Source of the DNA: an uncultured Clostridia bacterium
GTDB lineage: Bacteria > Bacillota > Clostridia > Oscillospirales > Acutalibacteraceae
Direction of reading: 5' to 3'
Length of the DNA stretch: 33,624 bases
NCBI GenBank assembly: GCA_937901145.1
Contig: CALCHE010000159.1
Coordinates: forward strand, 1 to 33,624
Shown: positions 28,662 to 33,624 of the stretch, one piece after another
Numbering within the stretch: the first letter of the stretch is position 1
Layout of the letters: each line of letters begins with the position of its first letter
Made by a program: the position numbers and the translations under genes
The notes under the pieces: model-generated
Databases searched by the model: none
What the model saw: the letters and a program-made list of their open reading frames with translations, nothing else
What the model was told of the DNA's origin: nothing

Positions 28662-29999
28662 ATGAAAAAAATATTATGTGTTTTTATGGCTGTTATGATG
28701 ATGCTTTCATCAGTGGCTGTTCTCGGTGCTTCGGCAGCGGACGGTTATGCTGCTAAAAATCCCGTCACAGACCGTTTCGACAGCGCAGAAGAGTTCGCAG
28801 CTGAAAACGGTGAGAAAAAAATCTATGGCTATACCTATGATTTTCTCTGTAATGCTTTCGGTATGGGCGATATTATTGACTGCAGTAAAAGCGGTATATC
28901 CTACACCGATGAAGACGGAAAAACTCATGTAACTACCAGTGACAGTCTCAGCTCAGCTTATACCAATCTCAGCTATTATACTAAGATGATAACTCTTAAC
29001 TTCTTCGGCGGTGAAAGTCTTTACACTGAAGAAAATGCAGTTCGTCTCATTAATTTCTTCGGAAATCTCGTTTATCCCGAATTCGAAGAGGTAACAGTGG
29101 CTTTCGGCAGCACCGTTATTCCTGCAAAGGACGATTTCTATAAAACTATCGTAGAAAAATCTAAAATCTGGGAAGTAGTCAGAGATAACTGGACAGATCA
29201 GCTTGTCGATTATTCCGGCTTTGCCAAGGCTCTGGGCGCTAATCCTTCCTCTCTCACTACATCTGACTCATTTAAGCCTAAGGCTGTTTCCAGAATGCTC
29301 ATCGAAGGTATCCTCGGTTCTGTTATTGCTTACGGTCCTGTTGAGTATATTTTCAGAACTCTCGTGGAATTGAGCACTAACTACTCCGCATATTATAATG
29401 TTGCCGCTGCTCTTTTCAGACTGAAAATCAATACAGGTAAGTCTGTAAAGGATGCATCGGGTAATGTAATCGGACGTGAGAGATACACTAATGACGAGCT
29501 CAGAACAGTAGAAGGATTCCTTACTTATGTCTTTGACGGTGTACTGGATTATGATTTCTTTACATTCCCCGCCGAAAGAATCGTAAAAGCAACTGACGAT
29601 TCCGTGAAGCTTCTGGCTGTTATGTCTTATTTCGCTGTTAACTACAGATATAAAAACAATGCAGCTGCCATTGACCGTCTTGCTTCAGTTATTTTCGGAT
29701 ATATGGAAAAGAACGGCAGATACTCACAGGCCGGCTACAATGCAGAGAGTTATGCTACACTTAAGAAGAATATCACAGGTGTTATCAATGCGATTTTCAA
29801 GGGTGATATAACTGTCGAAACTGCTGCTTTTATCGGCGGTCTCGGTGATGAGAATGTAGACAATGTAGGTAACGATATTCTTACCAGTCTCAAGCTCTGG
29901 TTCAGCAGTCTTTTAAGAAAAATTGCCGACTATTTTGATTACATCTTTAAAATTCTCTCAGGTGAAAAGAAATACGGCGATGACGTTATTGAATGGTAA
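28662..29999 (+). CDS. Secreted protein of unknown function, 445 aa
   Basis: A signal peptide is clear (MKKILCVFMAVMMMLSSVAV.., cut predicted after GASA at residue 25). The mature protein is mostly helical with regularly spaced Tyr and Phe, without Cys and without sortase or lipobox motifs. It contains NLSYYTKMITLNFFGGESLY and FLTYVFDGVLDYDFFTFPAE. The C-terminal stretch (LKLWFSSLLRKIADYFDYIFKIL) may be a membrane-binding amphipathic helix. No family recognised. Ribosome site TAAGGAGTGTAACGA. Monocistronic. Confidence 0.75.
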   Translation: MKKILCVFMAVMMMLSSVAVLGASAADGYAAKNPVTDRFDSAEEFAAENGEKKIYGYTYDFLCNAFGMGDIIDCSKSGISYTDEDGKTHVTTSDSLSSAYTNLSYYTKMITLNFFGGESLYTEENAVRLINFFGNLVYPEFEEVTVAFGSTVIPAKDDFYKTIVEKSKIWEVVRDNWTDQLVDYSGFAKALGANPSSLTTSDSFKPKAVSRMLIEGILGSVIAYGPVEYIFRTLVELSTNYSAYYNVAAALFRLKINTGKSVKDASGNVIGRERYTNDELRTVEGFLTYVFDGVLDYDFFTFPAERIVKATDDSVKLLAVMSYFAVNYRYKNNAAAIDRLASVIFGYMEKNGRYSQAGYNAESYATLKKNITGVINAIFKGDITVETAAFIGGLGDENVDNVGNDILTSLKLWFSSLLRKIADYFDYIFKILSGEKKYGDDVIEW

Positions 30000-30007
30000 A
30001 AATTCTT

Positions 30008-30042
30008 ATCTCTCCGAAGTGATTTCGGGGAGATATTTTTTT
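30008..30042 (+). terminator. Terminator of the secreted protein gene
   Basis: ATCTCTCCGAA / TTCGGGGAGAT, 11 pairs with one G-U, then ATTTTTTT. Confidence 0.9.
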
Positions 30043-30053
30043 ACTTTTAAAGG

Positions 30054-30082
30054 TTGTCATATCGGTAATATTATGATAGAAT
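30054..30082 (+). promoter_or_regulatory. Promoter of the two-flavoprotein operon
   Basis: TTGTCA (30054-30059), 17 bases, TAGAAT (30077-30082). Confidence 0.6.
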
Positions 30083-30116
30083 GATAAAGTTATAAACAAA
30101 TTACGGAGGTGAAAGG

Positions 30117-31313
30117 ATGAAAATTGCTATTATCGGTGGCGGTGCGTCAGGTCTTGTCTGTGCCATAGAATGTGGACGGAAGGCTGAAAGTGAAAATAAA
30201 AAAGTCAGCATAACCGTTTATGAGTCAGCCGACAGAGTAGGTAAAAAAATACTCGTTACAGGTAACGGCAGATGTAATATGATGAACGAACGGGAACTGC
30301 CTTATTTCGGTGACGGTGAGTTTACACGTTTCGCTCTGACGAAATATAATGTGGAAAGCAATCTTTCATTTTTCGCTTCTATGGGACTTTACACACGCAG
30401 TGACTCCGAGGGTAGGTTTTATCCCCTCGGCAATCAGGCGTCGGGCGTTCTCGATGTTCTTCGCTTCGAATGTGAGAGACTCGGTGTGGAGTTCATATGC
30501 TCGAAGGCAGTTACGGCTGTAAAAAAGAGCGGTAACGGCTTTGATGTCTGCGGAGAAAAATATGATAAGGTTGTCTTCGCCTGCGGAGGCAAGGCAGGAG
30601 TTAAAGGTTATCAGTCCTATGATTTACTGAAAAATCTCGGTCATGCCGTAATAACTCCTAAGCCTGCACTAACGAAGATAAATGTTAAGGATACCAAAGC
30701 TGTAAAGCAGTTAAAGGGAATCCGACATAAGGGTGCTCTCACTCTTTACAGTGACGGCAGACGGAAAGCTGTCGAATCGGGTGAGGTTCAGTTTGCCGAT
30801 TACGGTCTGTCGGGTATATGTATAATGCAGTTATCATCTTACATTACCCGGGAAAAGTCGAAGGATATAAAGATTACCTTTGACACGGTGCCTGATTTTT
30901 CTTACGGTGAGCTTGAGGATGCCATATTAAGGATAAAAGAAAAGGGTAGTCTTGCCTGCGAAAATCTGCTGACAGGCTTTATGCCGAAAAAGCTCGGTAC
31001 GGTTATTCTGAAAATCTGCGGAGTGGCTTTAGGTGACAATGCTTCGGTTCTTTCCGATAAGCAGATTAAAAGCATAGTATCCACAGCTAAAAAGCTTACT
31101 TTTGAGGTGGAAAGTCTGCGCTCCTTCGAGGATGCACAGGTTACTGCAGGCGGTGCCGACACGCGGCAGTTTGACAGCAGAACTATGGAGTCAAAAAAGC
31201 TGAGAGGTCTTTACTGCATCGGTGAAATGCTCGATGTGGACGGCTTCTGCGGCGGATATAATCTTATGTGGGCGTGGAGCAGCGGAAGGCTCTGCGGTGA
31301 CAGTTTAATATAA
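30117..31313 (+). CDS. BaiN/HI0933-family NAD(P)/FAD-dependent oxidoreductase
   Basis: 398 aa. The N-terminal FAD fold is KIAIIGGGASGLVCAIECG (2-20), with VYESADRVGKKILVTGNGRCN, the diagnostic stretch of the HI0933/YhiN (aminoacetone-oxidase-like, BaiN-like) family. The C-terminal motif KLRGLYCIGEMLDVDGFCGG and YNLMWAWSSGRLCG closes the FAD site. Some relatives reduce bile acid intermediates, but most members have no proven substrate. ATG at 30117 after ACGGAGGTGAAAGG. 12 bases before the next flavoprotein gene, so the two are one operon. Confidence 0.9.
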   Translation: MKIAIIGGGASGLVCAIECGRKAESENKKVSITVYESADRVGKKILVTGNGRCNMMNERELPYFGDGEFTRFALTKYNVESNLSFFASMGLYTRSDSEGRFYPLGNQASGVLDVLRFECERLGVEFICSKAVTAVKKSGNGFDVCGEKYDKVVFACGGKAGVKGYQSYDLLKNLGHAVITPKPALTKINVKDTKAVKQLKGIRHKGALTLYSDGRRKAVESGEVQFADYGLSGICIMQLSSYITREKSKDIKITFDTVPDFSYGELEDAILRIKEKGSLACENLLTGFMPKKLGTVILKICGVALGDNASVLSDKQIKSIVSTAKKLTFEVESLRSFEDAQVTAGGADTRQFDSRTMESKKLRGLYCIGEMLDVDGFCGGYNLMWAWSSGRLCGDSLI

Positions 31314-31325
31314 AGGTGACAGATA

Positions 31326-32921
31326 ATGATAAGAATAAATGAAGTAAAGCAGAGTCTTGACAGCAATAAGGAAGACCTGTTCAAAGCCTGTAAAAAGATA
31401 CTTAAATTACAGGACGAGCAGATTAAGTCGATGACAATCTACCGTAAAAGTGTAGACAGCAGAAAAAAGGATAATGTCTTTTTCTGCTACAGCGTGGATG
31501 TGGAGGTTGTCGGTGACGAAGAAAAAATTCTCAAAAAAATCAATTCAAATAAGCTTACCCTCGTTGAACCCTTCGAATATGTTCTGCCTGAGGTGAAGAG
31601 AAAATCTGATCTGAGACCTGTCGTAGTCGGTCTCGGCCCTGCGGGACTTTTCGCCGCACTCACTCTGGCAAGAGCGGGACTCAAGCCTCTCGTTTTAGAG
31701 AGAGGCAGAGATGTTGACAGCAGAACGAAGGATGTCAATACCTTTTTCACTCAGAAAATACTCGACGAAACCTCCAACGTACAGTTCGGTGAGGGCGGTG
31801 CGGGAACATTTTCCGACGGAAAGCTTACCACAGGTATAAAAAATCCTCTCTGCCGTAAGGTTTTCATTGAGTTTTACGAGCACGGTGCACCCGAAGAAAT
31901 TCTTTATTCGGGTAAGCCTCACATCGGTACAGACAAGCTGGCAGGCGTGGTAAAAAGTATGCGTGAGGAGATTATTGCTCTCGGCGGTGAGGTTAAGTTC
32001 GAAAGTAAGCTCACAGACCTCATTATCTATAACGGCTGTATTCAGGGTATTACCTACGAGGAAAAGGGCAAAACCATCGACTTTGAAACTGATGCGGTTA
32101 TTCTGGCTATCGGTCATTCGGCAAGAGACACCGTAAGAATGCTCTACACTAAGGGTATACAGATGATACAGAAGCCCTTCTCTGTCGGCGCGAGAATCGA
32201 GCATCCGAGAGAGCTTATCGACAAATCACAGTACGGTGAATTCGCGGGCCATAAGGCCCTGGGTGCCGCTGACTATAAGCTCGCCTGTCACGGCAAGCAC
32301 GAAAGGGGAGCCTACACCTTCTGTATGTGTCCCGGCGGTACTGTCGTAGCCGCCACCAGCGAAAAGGGCGGTGTGGTAGTTAACGGTATGAGTGAGTGGG
32401 CAAGAGACGGAAGAAACTCCAACTCAGCTATCCTCGTCAATGTTTATCCCGAGGATTTTCCCTCAGAGGATGTGCTTTCAGGTTTCGAGCTTCAGAGACA
32501 GATGGAGCAGAAGTCCTTCATTCTCGGCGGAGGAGATTACAGTGCACCCTGTCAGTTAGTGGGTGACTTCCTCGAGGGCAGAAAATCCACGAAGCTTTCC
32601 TTCGTAAATCCCACCTGTCCCACAGGTGTAACCCCCTCGGATATAAGACAGGTGCTTCCTAAAAAGGTCACCGACACTATGGCAGAGGCGATAGTGCTGA
32701 TGGATAAAAAATTACAGGGCTTCGCACTTAAGGATGCAGTTCTCACCGCACCCGAAACGAGAAGCTCATCACCCGTCCGTATTCTCCGTGATGATATTTA
32801 TCAGACAAATATAAGAGGCCTTTATCCTTGCGGAGAGGGCGCAGGCTATGCAGGCGGTATCGTTTCCGCGGGTGTAGACGGTATCAGATGCGCCCATGCA
32901 CTTATGGATGATGAAAGGTAG
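31326..32921 (+). CDS. FAD-dependent dehydrogenase, COG2509-like
   Basis: 531 aa. A basic N-terminal domain (1-~95, IRINEVKQSLDSNKEDLFKACKKIL) precedes the FAD fold PVVVGLGPAGLFAALTLARAG (~97-117). NVQFGEGGAGTFSDGKLTTG is the characteristic motif of this uncharacterised dehydrogenase family. The C-terminal GLYPCGEGAGYAGGIVSAGVDG is the second FAD contact. Cys residues occur in FCMCPGG. The redox substrate is unknown. Ribosome site AAAGGTGACAGATA. It often sits beside BaiN-like genes, as here. Confidence 0.88.
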   Translation: MIRINEVKQSLDSNKEDLFKACKKILKLQDEQIKSMTIYRKSVDSRKKDNVFFCYSVDVEVVGDEEKILKKINSNKLTLVEPFEYVLPEVKRKSDLRPVVVGLGPAGLFAALTLARAGLKPLVLERGRDVDSRTKDVNTFFTQKILDETSNVQFGEGGAGTFSDGKLTTGIKNPLCRKVFIEFYEHGAPEEILYSGKPHIGTDKLAGVVKSMREEIIALGGEVKFESKLTDLIIYNGCIQGITYEEKGKTIDFETDAVILAIGHSARDTVRMLYTKGIQMIQKPFSVGARIEHPRELIDKSQYGEFAGHKALGAADYKLACHGKHERGAYTFCMCPGGTVVAATSEKGGVVVNGMSEWARDGRNSNSAILVNVYPEDFPSEDVLSGFELQRQMEQKSFILGGGDYSAPCQLVGDFLEGRKSTKLSFVNPTCPTGVTPSDIRQVLPKKVTDTMAEAIVLMDKKLQGFALKDAVLTAPETRSSSPVRILRDDIYQTNIRGLYPCGEGAGYAGGIVSAGVDGIRCAHALMDDER

Positions 32922-32938
32922 TAGGAGGTGCATTATTT

Positions 32939-33487
32939 GTGACTCTTTACAGTTTCAATAATGAAGATTTAGCGTGGTGGAACATTATAATAATAGTACC
33001 CATTGCTCTTTTCTTTTTATCCTTTTCTATCACTCAAAGCCGAGAGATCATATATTTAAAAAAACAGGGAATAGTTGTCCCTGACAAAGTTAAACATATT
33101 GTGGGGATTATTATGGCTGTTCTGATATCATTTATAATGATATCCAGCACTTGTATTACTTTTTCTGCTCCATTCAAGTATTCAAGAATTATGCAAAAAG
33201 GTGAGTATTATGAAGTACAAGGACAACCTGAAAAAATTGAGTCTTATATTCATAAAACGGGTGGCTCTGACGGCTTAGAATTAATTATCACTATCGATGA
33301 CATAGAGTTTGATACTGGTTTTTCCTATGGGGAATCAAACAAGTTTAATAATGATGATTATAATTTAATCAAAAACGGAACGGTAAATATCAAATATATC
33401 TATGAAAAGACAGGAACATATTTGCATCCTGTAATAATAGAGCTATCTTTAATTGATAAAGAAGATACTGAACCCTATATGAACTGA
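32939..33487 (+). CDS. Two-helix membrane protein of unknown function
   Basis: 182 aa, start GTG at 32939 after AGGAGGTGCATTATTT. Membrane helices lie at about 15-33 (IIIIVPIALFFLSFSI) and 50-72 (IVGIIMAVLISFIMISSTC). An extracellular beta-rich domain of ~110 residues follows (KIESYIHKTGGSDGLELIITID...). Base composition and codons are much more AT-rich than in the two flavoprotein genes 17 bases upstream, so it may be a later addition to the operon. Family not recognised. Confidence 0.7.
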   Translation: MTLYSFNNEDLAWWNIIIIVPIALFFLSFSITQSREIIYLKKQGIVVPDKVKHIVGIIMAVLISFIMISSTCITFSAPFKYSRIMQKGEYYEVQGQPEKIESYIHKTGGSDGLELIITIDDIEFDTGFSYGESNKFNNDDYNLIKNGTVNIKYIYEKTGTYLHPVIIELSLIDKEDTEPYMN

Positions 33488-33498
33488 ATAACACTGAA

Positions 33499-33531
33499 CC
33501 GCAGGATTCGTAACTGTTTCCTGCGGCTTTT
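33499..33531 (+). terminator. Terminator of the flavoprotein operon
   Basis: CCGCAGGA, 12-base loop, TCCTGCGG, then CTTTT. Confidence 0.8.
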
Positions 33532-33584
33532 ATGTCTGTTGCTCGTAGGGACACTTGTCGTGTCGCTGATAAAACAAACAGTAG

Positions 33585-33606
33585 GGCGGGGTGACCCTAC
33601 CCCGCC
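33585..33606. repeat. REP-like hairpin GGCGGGGT-gaccct-ACCCCGCC
   Basis: Eight-base GC-rich stem, same family as the repeat at 526-546. A GACAC-ttgtc-GTGTC hairpin stands just before it (about 33550-33564). Confidence 0.6.
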
Positions 33607-33624
33607 ACAGTTTACGGTAATCCT

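Overview
The window reads as a chromosomal segment of a spore-forming, low-to-moderate GC Gram-positive bacterium of class Clostridia, most likely a gut Oscillospiraceae/Ruminococcus-like organism. The reasons are strong AGGAGG-type ribosome sites, TTGACA-N17-TATAAT promoters, a spoIIR gene, a G5/3D-domain wall protein, a CarD-type regulator, a glycine riboswitch and family matches typical of that group. The taxonomic call is inference from recognised families; no marker gene such as rRNA is present.

Layout. 1-0.6 kb: the tail of one gene and repeat hairpins. 0.6-1.9 kb (minus): a cytidylate-kinase-like protein and a CarD regulator. 2.1-2.5 kb: a strong promoter driving two tandem, mutually similar micropeptides. 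2.6-6.7 kb (plus): gltX, glnS and a membrane protein in one operon. 6.8-9.3 kb (minus): acyl carrier protein, HAD phosphatase and a CoA-acylating (methyl)malonate-semialdehyde dehydrogenase. 9.5-11.6 kb (plus): spoIIR and a geranylgeranyl-reductase-like flavoprotein. 11.7-13.7 kb (minus): a DUF6809-like gene with a highly structured leader, and a G5/3D wall protein.

13.8-20.5 kb is an accessory island. It starts with a compact phage-type lysis operon that has its own promoter and attenuator-like leader: M23/SH3b endolysin, small membrane protein, a Tad2/DUF2829-domain protein and an LLH holin. Next come a 59-aa orphan protein and a low-GC ECF sigma factor, DUF4367-like anti-sigma protein and secreted-protein operon. 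From 18.6 to 20.1 kb two unrelated small genes sit in cassettes with matching promoters and matching 3' ends. They are separated by tRNA-mimicking stem-loop elements (GATTCGAA...TTCGAATC ending in CCA) and a palindrome array. A paralogue of the 59-aa protein closes the island. This cassette array is the best candidate here for an undescribed system.

20.5-33.5 kb returns to housekeeping-like content: a glycine riboswitch with an AGCS amino acid/sodium symporter, two surface or membrane proteins of unknown role, bifunctional NAD(P)HX repair enzyme NnrDE, an orphan MazF/EndoA-type endoribonuclease, an APC permease (minus), a secreted protein, two flavoproteins (BaiN/HI0933-like and COG2509-like) and an AT-rich membrane protein. 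The REP-like hairpin GGCGGG-type repeat occurs at both ends of the window. All calls come from reading the sequence; no database search was run.
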